Assembly: GCA_947650285.1 (NCBI GenBank)
Contig: CANTFL010000389.1
Coordinates: forward strand, 372,001 to 436,000
Origin: Hyaloperonospora brassicae
Taxonomy: Eukaryota > Oomycota > Peronosporomycetes > Peronosporales > Peronosporaceae
Reading direction: 5' to 3'
Length of the DNA: 64,000 bases
The position numbers and the translations under genes are program-made. A model generated the notes under the pieces. That model searched no databases and was not told the origin of the DNA. It saw only the letters and a program-made list of their open reading frames with translations. Below, piece by piece: positions 12,578 to 22,115 of this stretch. Numbering within the stretch: the first letter of the stretch is position 1; each line of letters begins with the position of its first letter.

Positions 12578-15500
12578 TGAGGTATAACAAGCAACACAAA
12601 CAAGCTAATACGCATTTGGCATATTCCGTTAACTGTGACTATAATTGTTGGGTAAAACTCGTTTCATTTGAGACCTTAGGAACGCCGTACCGCTCGATTA
12701 TCTTTGACCACCAGTGCAAGTTAAATCATATATAAATAGTTCTACTGTCCGAAGGGCCGATTATAAATTCAACAGGCCGATGGTGTTGCTTAGAACCGGA
12801 TTTATATATCATATATATACACGGGGTAGATCTTTAACAAATCGATTGAGGAACCAATATTTTTACTTGTGGGTCCCAACGGAAGATGTGCCATGGAACG
12901 AGTTGTAGCCATTTTTTAAATCGGAAACTACTACAAACATATGAACGGGTCGATGATGGAGAACAACATGGTGAGTAGATCATGCCATATATGTGCGAGT
13001 ACTAGTCAAAAGAAACCATTTCGGGCAGATTAATTTTCACTAAGAAAAAAGGAGTAAAGAGGGAGGATATGGTGGTAGGCGACGTACGCCGAAAATTAGG
13101 ATAAATCGTAGCTTCATGGTAGAACGCAGTGAAATAAAAATGTTGTGTGTGAGTTTGTAAATTAAAACCAGTTGAATATTAAGAAGCGATGATTAATTGG
13201 ACTGTACTATATAACGAGTTGGGATTAAAATCGAAAACAAATGACTAGGTTACAATGCACAGAAGGTTGATTCTGAGATACGAAAAATATCGTCGATCTG
13301 GAGGGATACATAGACATTATATAATATATAACTACGAATACTCCGCGCATACGATTATCAACATGGCGAGTTGGTGTCGGTACGCGTATCGAAACTGGTC
13401 GCGATGAGGTTTCTCCAAATTCACATTTACAGCCGCATATCCCGATTCACGAAAATCGGCATATTGTCCAAGATCTACTTACCATATGAAATTTTCATGA
13501 AAATGTAGTAATGAAGTGGGAAGAATCATAGCAAGATTCTTAGGTCTCGGTGAAATGCGATCATGTCCTGCAAGAATACTGCATGAAATAAATGCAGCAA
13601 TTCAAACGAAATTGACAATGCTTGCGTTAATACCAAAGTCATGTTGAATAATCATGCAGTATAACGATTCGCTTCTTACTTTAAAGCATATGGGTAAATC
13701 GAATTAAATTTGATGTAAATCGTACAAGGGCTTTATGAGATATGTCTACGGTGATTTTCACTTGCGTCATCAATATCAAATTGAAGTCCTGAGAACGGTA
13801 ATCGTAAATTGGGCATAAGAAACGCAATAAACATTAAAAAAATAGTACGCGTTTCGTAAATTCCAATATGCAACTCAGTCCAAGATCCTTAACCAAATGC
13901 AATCAATTCGTGTTGAAGACCTTCGAGTAAAAAGAATATGGAGCTTTACCGGATGAAGGACAACTTAATCAGACAAATCTCGATTGGATAAAGACCGAGT
14001 GATTAATTATCATGTCACGCTTGAAGCAGGCTTTATGCGTCAATTTTAAATCTATATATAGATATTTGTACCTTCAGCAATATTGGACAATTATAAAGAA
14101 CCTTACATTGGGGCCGATCGAATCGGGAAAACAGCCGTTTTACTGCACGATTCTAAGTTTTCGTTGTCACTAAAAAATATGATCACCTCAATAGGAGGCA
14201 TTTAGTACGACAAGTGTAGCACATTTAGCTGTCAGGAGGGTGTTAAGGGACCGTATTGGGCGGCGAAGTTTGATTGAAAGGACATTTATGTTGTCTCACG
14301 GCCATTCCAAACCCTAGAAACACCACTAATGCGATCACATTTCCATTCTTGCTGCTGTAAGAAGATGTAACGTCCGTAGTATCAGGTCAGAATGATATGT
14401 CACCAGTCAGAAGTATGGTGAGCACATATTTATTTTTTAGAGTAGATGATCCAGCGACAGAAGAGGCCAAATCTAGAATGTAAAAAATGAATAATTGCGT
14501 TTTGCCTTACCGATACGATAAAGTCATAATCGTCCATGGTTCTTTTTGAAGTATTCAGCCAGTAATGGTCGGTAAAAGAACATGATTATAGTGACTGGTC
14601 GTTTCATCCTTCCTAATGCCGTTTCTGTTCATATTATGCGCTCTCGTATTATGTTTCCTTGGTGTGGTCTCCTCACAGTTGGTGTTGTAGGCTTGGGGGC
14701 TGGTTCAAAAAGAAGCTATATTTTTTGATTGTCTCGAAATTACCTGTCTACTGTAAATCATTGAACAATTTGCTGTAATACAGGGCTGTCATCATCGTCT
14801 TTCGAAGGCATATACTACAGTGTCTTTGAGGTCGGTTGACATTGTGTCCACATTACATTCATTTGCGGCTTCGTATCGCTCTCTGTAAAAAAATATTGCG
14901 ATAATGAATTCCGCTCATTTCTAAATCAGTATCGTACGAAATATAGGGTATCAAGATACATTCTCTGCCAATCGATTTGATCTTGAATCAAGCTCATGCT
15001 GATTGCGGCCCTGTCTGTCTATCTAACGGCAATCAACTATGTCCAGTCGAATTTAATATTGCACATATAATTCGTATGTGAATTGACTGGGCTCTTATCG
15101 CGAAAATAATGGATCGCGCGGTCATATTTCTCAATTCTTTAAAATAGGATATCTTGATGTGCACGTTGCGCAGCCGACTTCGAAGTCAAGCGAACTCGTC
15201 ATGACGGGCCTAGCGTACCTATGTGTTTTCTTCAAGACGAACTAGGTTTAGATCGACTTAAATCAATGACATGATTTGATGATGCTTTAAAAAAGATCGC
15301 CACGGACGAATTGATCAAAATATACTTGACGAAGGGTGCAGATGTTCTTAAGGGTCAGTAGTGGATTCCTATACGGCTATAAGTTTGCTAGCGTATACAT
15401 CACACCTACCTGAAATTTTGGTGGGCTGATGACTAATGTAGTGCGGGCGATCAAATGATGAGATCGATATGGCAATAGGGTTTTGTTGAGTGCAGTCTTT

Positions 15501-15693
15501 CAATGCGGGACGGATCATGTAGCGTATACGATAAAGGGACCGCAGAGTGATATGACAATTAGAGAACGAAAATTATGGGTTCCCTTGGTGAAGAAGTCTA
15601 CGAATGTGTACATAAGGTAAATTAAGATAGGATGACGATCTGTATATAAAGCCATTGCGGCCCCTTAGATGCTTATAGATTGGTTTCACAGAT
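12578..15693. other. AT-rich stretch, no gene seen
   Basis: Only short random-looking ORFs. No RNA gene or LTR end recognised. Confidence 0.6.
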
Positions 15694-16135
15694 TGTAACG
15701 GGGCACCGACGACTACGTACTGGTCAACCAGTACGGAGTTTACTATCACTGACTGTAGTGATAGTCAGTGCCCAGCTAGGTGTAGAAATACACAGAGGAA
15801 GGTAGAACGACTAAGGTGAAAGACTCTAGTCGTAGAAAAAGTAAAACTGTTATCAATATAATTTAGTCCTATAACTCTTGTATCTCTGTTTGTCCTGACT
15901 TAATTATACTAATGTAACTATTTGTATGATGACGTCTACTCACCACCCATTGCGCGCGTCTAGCAGCGATTAGTCGGTTGATATCATCACGATATCAACC
16001 AATGAGTAGATCCTTCGGTCATCTTCAACAATGTCATCATACTCTGTGATATTGTTAAAAGAATATTCTTTGTAATATTCCTTATTGTCATTTTATCCTT
16101 AGGGAAAATATCATGTAACGGGCTACCCCGTTACA
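15694..16135 (-). mobile_element. Solo LTR (gypsy), minus orientation, TSD CAGAT
   Basis: 442 bases bounded by TGTAACGGGG and CCCCGTTACA and flanked on both sides by CAGAT (15689-15693 and 16136-16140), an exact 5-bp duplication. On the minus strand it begins TGTAACGGGGTAGCCCGTTACA-like, as in element 1, and keeps the family hairpins (GTTGATATC/GATATCAAC near 15977; a CAATATCAC/GTGATATTG-like pair near 16045). Two strong stem-loops near its 3' end (15720-15775) differ from the element-1 LTR, so it is a related subfamily. Internal region lost, presumably by LTR-LTR recombination. Confidence 0.88.
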
Positions 16136-16318
16136 CAGATGGCAAGCCGTTCGTACCACACCAGTACAGGGGGCAGGTGTAATGAAGTGAAAATAGGAAA
16201 ACGAAAAGCTGTGTATATAAGATCGATTTCAGCCTGGATCGCCCGGTTTTATCCTATCCGACATGTGAGCGGGTCAATATTTATCGTTCCGGCAAAGGAG
16301 ATATCGGAAATCGTTAAA

Positions 16319-16470
16319 TAACGTTCGATATTGTAAGTTTATTCCATCGATCTGAGATGACACGCGCAATCGGTCGATCTACCCCATATGACGGGTCAAA
16401 GTATTTCAATATTAAGAAGTCCAGGCCTAATATTAATGGCGGTCGAATATTACCGAAAATAAGTGGAGAT
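16319..16470 (-). pseudogene. Retroelement protease-like relic
   Basis: A minus-strand frame reads IFGNIRPPLILGLDFLILKY, then FDPSYGVDRPIARVISDRWNK, before a stop. LILGLDFL resembles the (D)-x-ILGxDFL block near the C-terminal end of retroviral-type aspartic proteases in gypsy Pol. The catalytic D-S/T-G part is not visible and the rest of 16136-16614 shows no other domain. It lies between two solo LTRs, which fits a leftover of an internal region. Identification rests on one short motif. Confidence 0.35.
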
Positions 16471-16614
16471 CAATTATTAGTAAAAGTTGACTAGATATGG
16501 GTCGGTAATAAGATCCCTGTACCCCCCCCCCAGACATATGCATTGGGCTGATCGATGAGCCACTTAGGAGGCCCGCAGCGTTGAGCCGAAACTCGTTGGC
16601 ACGCGTCCGTAAAC

Positions 16615-17060
16615 TGGAACGGGGTTAGCCCGTTACATAAAAATTGATATCTTCGTATCAATTTTGAGCTTTATTTATTTAGATAATGTTCAATTGACAT
16701 TACTCGTAAGGAGTTAGGTTGAAGGAATATTACCCTCAAGGGTGATATTTCTTTGATGGGTTGCTCTACCTAATGGTTGATGTTCACGGTACATCAACCA
16801 GATTAACCACCAATCGCTGCTGGACGCGCGCAATGGGCGGTGAGCAAGAAACCTACATAGGAGATTGTAGTTTTATATAGTTAGCTAAAGACAAAGATGG
16901 TTTATTAAGAAACATAATCATATGAAATGCAGTTCTACCTCTTCTTTTAGACAGAGCTTTCGAGTTCTGCCTGCTTCGCTACGCTTCCTCACGCCCCGTG
17001 TACGTGACGTCGGGTGCACAAAACCTTGTGTCGAATTGACACAAGGCGTGCCCCGTTACA
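16615..17060 (+). mobile_element. Solo LTR (gypsy), plus orientation
   Basis: 446 bases starting TGGAACGGGG (first bases mutated from TGTAACGGGG) and ending GCCCCGTTACA. It matches 42362-42818 along its length: GCCCGTTACATAAAAATTGATAT, a TGGTTGATGT/ACATCAACCA hairpin, CAATCGCTGCTG, and the CTTGTGTC-AATTGACACAAGG hairpin. Flanks are TAAAC (16610-16614) and CAAAC (17061-17065), a probable 5-bp TSD with one change. Confidence 0.85.
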
Positions 17061-17111
17061 CAAACAAGGTTATTTTGTCATGTGTTGTAAACTTTTATAG
17101 GTTGTTGCGGG

Positions 17112-17477
17112 TCACCTGCGCAACTCTCTTGATTGTTTGTTTATGACTGACTTGAGCATCCGACTTTTAAAAATCTGAACAAGCAAGCCACTCTGGCGCA
17201 TGTATTTGGCTCTGGTCAATTCAGACATCGAGCCGATTTCAAGTCCAAATAGACGAGCATGTATTTCCTCCGACGTCCAACAAATTTCGTCATCATCAGT
17301 TTCACGCCATTCCACATTATTCCTCCTTCGTATGGCACATCCTGTTGCTCTCACAAATGAATAATTGCGCGCTACAAGCAAAGATTGGCACAGCTGCAAC
17401 TGTCTCTGCCAAAATTGCATTTCCGCTGACACGCTTTCCTTGTCTTGAGCACCAGTCAATGGCGCTGAATAGTACAT
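17112..17477 (-). CDS. 121-codon ORF, unidentified
   Basis: Open from ATG at 17477 to TGA at 17112. The composition looks protein-like: a charged, Gln-rich N-terminal half, an acidic patch (ETDDDEI), then a basic Arg/Lys-rich C-terminus (KSRMLKSVINKQSREL). No signal peptide, membrane segment or known motif. It lies between a solo LTR and the broken DHHC gene, on the opposite strand, and no continuation as exons is obvious. It may be a surviving exon of a truncated host gene, or chance. Confidence 0.25.
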   Translation of the reverse strand: MYYSAPLTGAQDKESVSAEMQFWQRQLQLCQSLLVARNYSFVRATGCAIRRRNNVEWRETDDDEICWTSEEIHARLFGLEIGSMSELTRAKYMRQSGLLVQIFKSRMLKSVINKQSRELRR

Positions 17478-17544
17478 GCATTTTTTGTCAGTTGCAACAT
17501 AAACTCTGGAATAGTCTGTTCAGTTTGTGAAGTTTGTAGCTCAA

Positions 17545-18896
17545 TCCGGCGACGCATTCGCGCGTGAAATCCGAAATGCTCAGGGCCATAGGATCGCTCA
17601 TCAGGCACCCCAGCAAGCTAGTCGATGCTATTGCAACGCCGCAGTCATGTGATAGGTACACTGGTAATTGCGTGTATCGAAAGATGGCATTGCTCAATTG
17701 CATCCGAGTCTTTGGGCCTGTGCAGCTGGCAACTTGAGTGCAGTAAAGGCAGTGGCGTTGCAACTCGGCGTCGATGTGAACACGTGCGATGCACGAACAC
17801 ATCGCTCACCGTTGCTCGTGGCTACGAACGGTCATCTGCTAGTTGTGCTTTTCCGCGTGCGAAACGGAGCTGATGTGACGCTCGTGGACGTGGATGGAAG
17901 AGATACGGCTGTGCATTGGGCTCGAAAGCGTAAGCTGTGCGATGCAGCGTCGAACATTGCGACCTTTGCGTGGTGGTGTGATGCAGTCAGCCGGGCGCCA
18001 TACCACTTCACAGTGCTCAATGCGGTCATTATCTCGCTCTTGTATCTGTTTGTTGTGCTGCCAGCTATGCCAGACAGACGCAATGTGATGGTGCTGCACC
18101 TGGTGTGGAATGCCGTGACGTGGTACTTTTTCTACCGCGCTGTGACCACCAGACCTGGAAGTGCTTGCGACGACGATGAGAAGTATGCGATAGCGTACAA
18201 TGAGGTCCACAGAAGCTCTTATTCGCGGAAACGATGACGACGAAGAGGAAGACAAACGCGGAGAAAGTGTGAGCGTTTGTGCTCAGCGTGAATGCATCGA
18301 GCGCCCGCTGTGTCACACGTGCCACATTCAGCGACCGTTGCGCTCGAAGCACTGCCGCATTTGCAAGACTTGTGTTCCTGTTTTCGATCATCAGTGAGTG
18401 ATAAGTGATTGCAATTGCTGGAATGACTGACAAGTGCGATTGACGAAGCTGTGACTTGTGTTCATGTAGCTGCCCATTTGTCGACAATTGCGTGTATCGC
18501 GATAACTACGTAGCATTCCTGATCTTCGTTACTTTCCTAGCCGTGGACCTAGTTGGAATGGAGTACGTGCTGTGTTTACTTTGGCGTTATCATCACGAGA
18601 TACGCATCTTCGCAGTCTTGAGCATGATGTACCTCCTGCTGGTGCTGCTTCCAGTGGCTCAGCTGATGGTATTTCACATCGTCCTAACGATTCGCAACCG
18701 CACCACAAACGAGTTGCTCAATGCAGATCGCTACCGTTTCTAGCGTGGCGGCGAAGTGCGCTCGTACGACCGCGGCCTGATCAAGAATGTGGGCGAGCGC
18801 TGCTTTGGGCTTGCGAACGAACTGATAGATGATGATGATGACGCAGAGGCAAAAGTCAAGCTGATTGAAAAGCAGAGCAGCTCTCTTATCGTGTAG
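17545..18896 (+). pseudogene. Ankyrin-repeat DHHC palmitoyltransferase, broken
   Basis: Recognisable order: N-terminal piece from ATG 17576 (MLRAIGSLIRHPSKLVDAIA), an ankyrin part shortened after VHWA, two membrane segments (VIISLLYLFVVLPA; VWNAVTWYFFYRAV), the Cys-rich block (CHTCHIQRPLRSKHC, CKTCVPVFDH), DHHC, two more membrane segments, the TTNE (TTxE) motif and an acidic tail. A 76-bp intron (18394-18469) splits the second His codon of DHHC; splicing gives DHHCPFVDNC. Defects: frame changes near 17678 and near 18205-18220, and TAG at 18741-18743 with the same frame open beyond it to TAG 18894-18896 (RGGEVRSYDRGLIKNVGERC). Family role: S-acylation of membrane-associated proteins. It converges on the M13 gene with a 52-bp gap. 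The breaks suggest an inactive gene, though sequencing error at the frame shifts cannot be excluded. Confidence 0.8.
18394..18469 (+). other. Spliceosomal intron inside the DHHC codon
   Basis: Starts GTGAGTG, ends CATGTAG. Removing it joins CA to C, restoring the second His of the catalytic DHHC and moving the reading into the frame that carries FVDNC. Phase 2, 76 bases, normal for oomycetes. Confidence 0.88.
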
Positions 18897-18948
18897 AACT
18901 AGTAGGAAGACCTACGGAACGACTCTCATCGTGCATACCGGAGCAAAT

Positions 18949-21345
18949 CTACCACAGCTGACACTTTGTCGTCGGGTTCATGCGTGAACCAGCAGGGCAC
19001 GAGAAGACGCGTGCAAAGTCGCGCGAGTTGCTCGCAGCTCCATTGATGCGCCACTGGTCCGGCGAGTGCGGGTATGCGGCTAAGGTCTCAACCATGCTGG
19101 TGTCGCTCTCTTTTGAGCATCTGCTCTGAGCGAACGAGATGAAGAAAAGCTTGTCAGCCACATCGGCAGGCAGGTCGGGCTCGGTCTGGCTTTTCGAAAC
19201 GGGCGTCGCTTCGCCTTTGTCGTTGACCTTGCTCAGTTTCTCGGCCTGCTCGGCGATGTATGCTTGGTACGCATGAAAGGACAACTTCACGCCACCGTTG
19301 TCCGCAATATTCTCGCCCAAAGTGAAATTGCCGTTGACGTGACCCAGCACTTTGTCCTGATCCGCAGCGCTTGTCACTGCAAACTCATTGTACTGCTTCA
19401 CGAGGCAGTCGGCCCGCCGTAAGAACTCCGCTGCTGTGTCGTTGCTCCACCAGTCCTGCAAATTGCCGTTACCATCATAATGTCGTCCAGACGAATCGAA
19501 ACCATGTGTGAGTTCGTGTCCCATGACGCTGCCAATCGCCCCGAAATTGCATGCCGGGTGCTGTTCACGAGCAAAGAACGGCGGCTGAAGAATGCCAGCA
19601 GGAATGATAACCTGGTTTGCGGTTGCCTGGTAAAACGCGTTCACATCAGCGCCTGAATCAGTCCATTCGTGGCGGTCTACCCGGCAACCAACTCGTGCCA
19701 CATCTCGACCAAAGGCATGCCTCTTGATCATCCGCAAGTTTTCGGCAAGTGGTGCGTCGCTGTGTAGTTTGTACGGAAATTGTTCGGACACATTCGAATA
19801 CCCGATGAGGGCAGCCATTTTGCCCAATTTTTCGAGAGCACCTTGCCGAGTGGGTCCGTCCAGCCAGTCCACATGCATGAGATTCTCCTCAAACGATGCT
19901 CGAATCTGCTTCACAAGCTCATCAGCAAGTTGCTCACTAGCGTTGTCATAACGAAGAAGCGCAAAGTATTTTCCAACCAAATCAGGAAAATTCTCGATAA
20001 CGCGCTGAAGACACGACTCCCATCTTGGAACTTGTGCATTCTGACCCCGGAGCGTTTGCGCAAAGAAGGTGATAAAAGCCTGGACGAAGGGCTCACTCAG
20101 AAAGCGTGCTTGGGCACTGATGTATTGATACGTAAGCACGGCTTTCAGAGTGTCGAGCGTCACCGAATCTCCAGTCACGAGCTCCTCGACACGATCGAAG
20201 AACGAAGGCGTCTGGACAATCACACTAGCGTTCCGAGATACAAGGTCCTTCAGCATCCCCGTTCCATCCACGAACTGTGCGAATAGTAACGGATACTCCT
20301 TAGCGGCTTGTGCCACACTCATGCGGTTGTACGATGCTACCGGATCCTGCAGCTTTTCTTTCGCTACGAACAACGGTGCAAGTGCTTGTTCAAACGCAAT
20401 CACCAAGGATGCTTGCGACGCTGCTTTATGCGACTTCCATCCGATCAGCGAAAACAATTCCACGACGTACGCATGGAAGGCGTCACTGATTGAGTCGAAC
20501 TGTGTGCGGTCCATGTAATACTGCGGATCGGGCAGCGAAAGACCCGTCTGGGACGCGTACAATGCATACGTGGTCGAATCCCTAGTATCTGCCCATAGAT
20601 TTAGCATCGTAAGGAAGACAAAGGTCGGTAATTCGCTGGAGGCTTCCGGGATTAGTCCTGCTTTTGTCAACTTGCCCGCCAGCTGAAACAGTTGGCTTTT
20701 GCTCGTTGCGGCTGCAATCTGTTCGATCGCTGGCGACAGGAAAGCCACTGACGCCGCATCTGCTGCCACACTGCTCGTGTTGCTGAAGTTCATACACGAG
20801 TCATACAGCTCGCCGATGAGGGGCCGCCCTTGCTCCATCACTTCTTTCAGGACCTTTTCATTGTTCTCGTCCACGGTGGAATAAAACAGAGACACACTTG
20901 ACATGTCAGCAGGGATCTCAGTTCGTTTCAGCCACGAGCCGCAACTAAAGGCGTAGAGATCGTCGCACGGATTCACTTGCGTGTCCATATGGCTCACAAC
21001 TTCTTGTGGCAGCAGCTTGGTCCAATCGGCCGCGTCGGTGGTAGTGGCTCGAGGCTCTTCAGTGACGAGCAGAGTATCGCCTCGAACGACGGGGGTGACA
21101 ACGGCAAGGAGCAACACGCCCAGACCGCCGAGTGTACAGGCCGCACCCGACCTTCGGTGCAGGCGAGACGGCGGTGGGGCAGCCTCTGCATCCTCCTCTT
21201 GCGGGCCTCTCGAGTGCGTACGACAGGCAAGTGACTGTCCGTCGTCTTGCGCAGCTTGATGCAAATGCGTCGATACGGCCCCACTGACGTCCAACAGAAC
21301 GTCTGCATCGGCTACGTCGTGAACTGTCGTCTGCTTCCACGTCAT
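18949..21345 (-). CDS. M13-family zinc metallopeptidase (neprilysin/ECE-like)
   Basis: Intact 798-codon gene, no intron needed. The N-terminus is cytosolic and polar, followed by one membrane segment at about residues 70-88 (LGGLGVLLLAVVTPVV), so a type II membrane protein is likely. The large ectodomain has NPCDDLYAFSCGSW at 115-128, NAFY at 569-572 (substrate main-chain binding in this family), the zinc motif HELTH at 610-614, the third zinc ligand in ENIAD at 678-682, and the usual C-terminal end RINGAASNS, CPAGSRMNP and a last CQLW (CxxW). Several N-x-S/T sites. Length and motif spacing fit M13 peptidases, which cut peptides outside the cell. The ATG at 21345 is chosen because the membrane anchor follows at the expected distance. 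No defect seen; the only clearly intact host protein gene here. Confidence 0.95.
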   Translation of the reverse strand: MTWKQTTVHDVADADVLLDVSGAVSTHLHQAAQDDGQSLACRTHSRGPQEEDAEAAPPPSRLHRRSGAACTLGGLGVLLLAVVTPVVRGDTLLVTEEPRATTTDAADWTKLLPQEVVSHMDTQVNPCDDLYAFSCGSWLKRTEIPADMSSVSLFYSTVDENNEKVLKEVMEQGRPLIGELYDSCMNFSNTSSVAADAASVAFLSPAIEQIAAATSKSQLFQLAGKLTKAGLIPEASSELPTFVFLTMLNLWADTRDSTTYALYASQTGLSLPDPQYYMDRTQFDSISDAFHAYVVELFSLIGWKSHKAASQASLVIAFEQALAPLFVAKEKLQDPVASYNRMSVAQAAKEYPLLFAQFVDGTGMLKDLVSRNASVIVQTPSFFDRVEELVTGDSVTLDTLKAVLTYQYISAQARFLSEPFVQAFITFFAQTLRGQNAQVPRWESCLQRVIENFPDLVGKYFALLRYDNASEQLADELVKQIRASFEENLMHVDWLDGPTRQGALEKLGKMAALIGYSNVSEQFPYKLHSDAPLAENLRMIKRHAFGRDVARVGCRVDRHEWTDSGADVNAFYQATANQVIIPAGILQPPFFAREQHPACNFGAIGSVMGHELTHGFDSSGRHYDGNGNLQDWWSNDTAAEFLRRADCLVKQYNEFAVTSAADQDKVLGHVNGNFTLGENIADNGGVKLSFHAYQAYIAEQAEKLSKVNDKGEATPVSKSQTEPDLPADVADKLFFISFAQSRCSKESDTSMVETLAAYPHSPDQWRINGAASNSRDFARVFSCPAGSRMNPTTKCQLW

Positions 21346-21353
21346 TGCGACTT

Positions 21354-21370
21354 GGCAAATCGTTCAATGG
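21354..21370 (-). promoter_or_regulatory. Inr/FPR-like start element of the M13 gene
   Basis: On the minus strand this reads CCATTGA-A-CGATTTGCC. Oomycete core promoters often carry an Inr (YCAYTYY) followed directly by an FPR element (CAWTTTNYY). The match is good but imperfect (GA for YY; CG for CA). It ends nine bases upstream of the ATG, so the leader would be very short. Confidence 0.4.
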
Positions 21371-21453
21371 GCTGCGCTTGATGCCCTAAGTGGTTGTCAG
21401 ATGATGTGTGACAAGTAAAACACGAGTCAATGATTCCTTGACGAATGCGCATT

Positions 21454-21536
21454 CGGCACTTGCATGTGGCAGCGAGAGCCGGTGGCCCGCTCTCGAGATT
21501 ATTCCGTCACTAAACCGGCACTTGAATGTGGCAGCG
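21454..21536. repeat. Two 21-bp direct repeats upstream of the M13 gene
   Basis: CGGCACTTG-C/A-ATGTGGCAGCG occurs at 21454-21474 and 21516-21536 with one mismatch, start to start 62 bases, about 110-190 bases upstream of the M13 ATG. The unit could be a regulatory site or the end of the adjoining LINE scrap. Confidence 0.6.
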
Positions 21537-21573
21537 GTCTGATTGTGAGAGAAAAACAGGCTGTCTATTCCCT

Positions 21574-22115
21574 TTACGGTTTACCAGAGTGCTGAAAAGC
21601 CTGTAGCCGCTCTAGCGCCCCCACCGGCGTGGCAAACCCACCTCGGGGGTTGTGTCGAGTGAACTGCCGCTGAGGACCCGGGGCTCGAAGCATTGCCACA
21701 TCTAGACGTAAAAACAGGCTGTAGTCCCCGTTACGGCCGAAATGGTGTTTCCTGACCACAACAGCTTGAAAGTGACGACGGATTGCTTGTCGCAGTTCTG
21801 ATGTCGTCGGTCCGCGTTTGTCCACTCGTACTTGTGAGCCTATCGGTTCCGGAGAGACCAGAGGGTGGCGAAGCAGACTGAACAGGCTATCAACTAGATC
21901 CGTTCCTAAGCCCTATCCCATAGCCTCCGCCGTGTCAGAAAACATGCGGCTGATCGTCGCTCGTGCTTTCGGCGGTCGATCTGGGGGTGTTGTGGATAAC
22001 AAAGCTTGTTTGTACTCGTGTAATTGAGCAGTCGTGGCGTCCGACTGGATCCAATGAGTCCTCCATACGGCCAACACTTGGCTGCTTCCTCACAGTCCCA
22101 AAAGTGTGGAGGAGC
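21574..22115 (-). pseudogene. LINE-derived C-terminal fragment
   Basis: The frame opens with TAPPHFWDCEEAAKCW, which fits the HLFWxC...A..W zinc-binding region found after the reverse transcriptase in LINE ORF2 (LINE-B here reads APHLFWYCPFANQVW). After a frame change near 22075 it continues WRTHWIQSDATTAQLHEYKQ, through a TAG near 21912, to GPTTSELRQAIRRHFQAVVV and a terminal stop. No upstream RT is nearby, so this is a truncated 3' piece. Confidence 0.4.
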
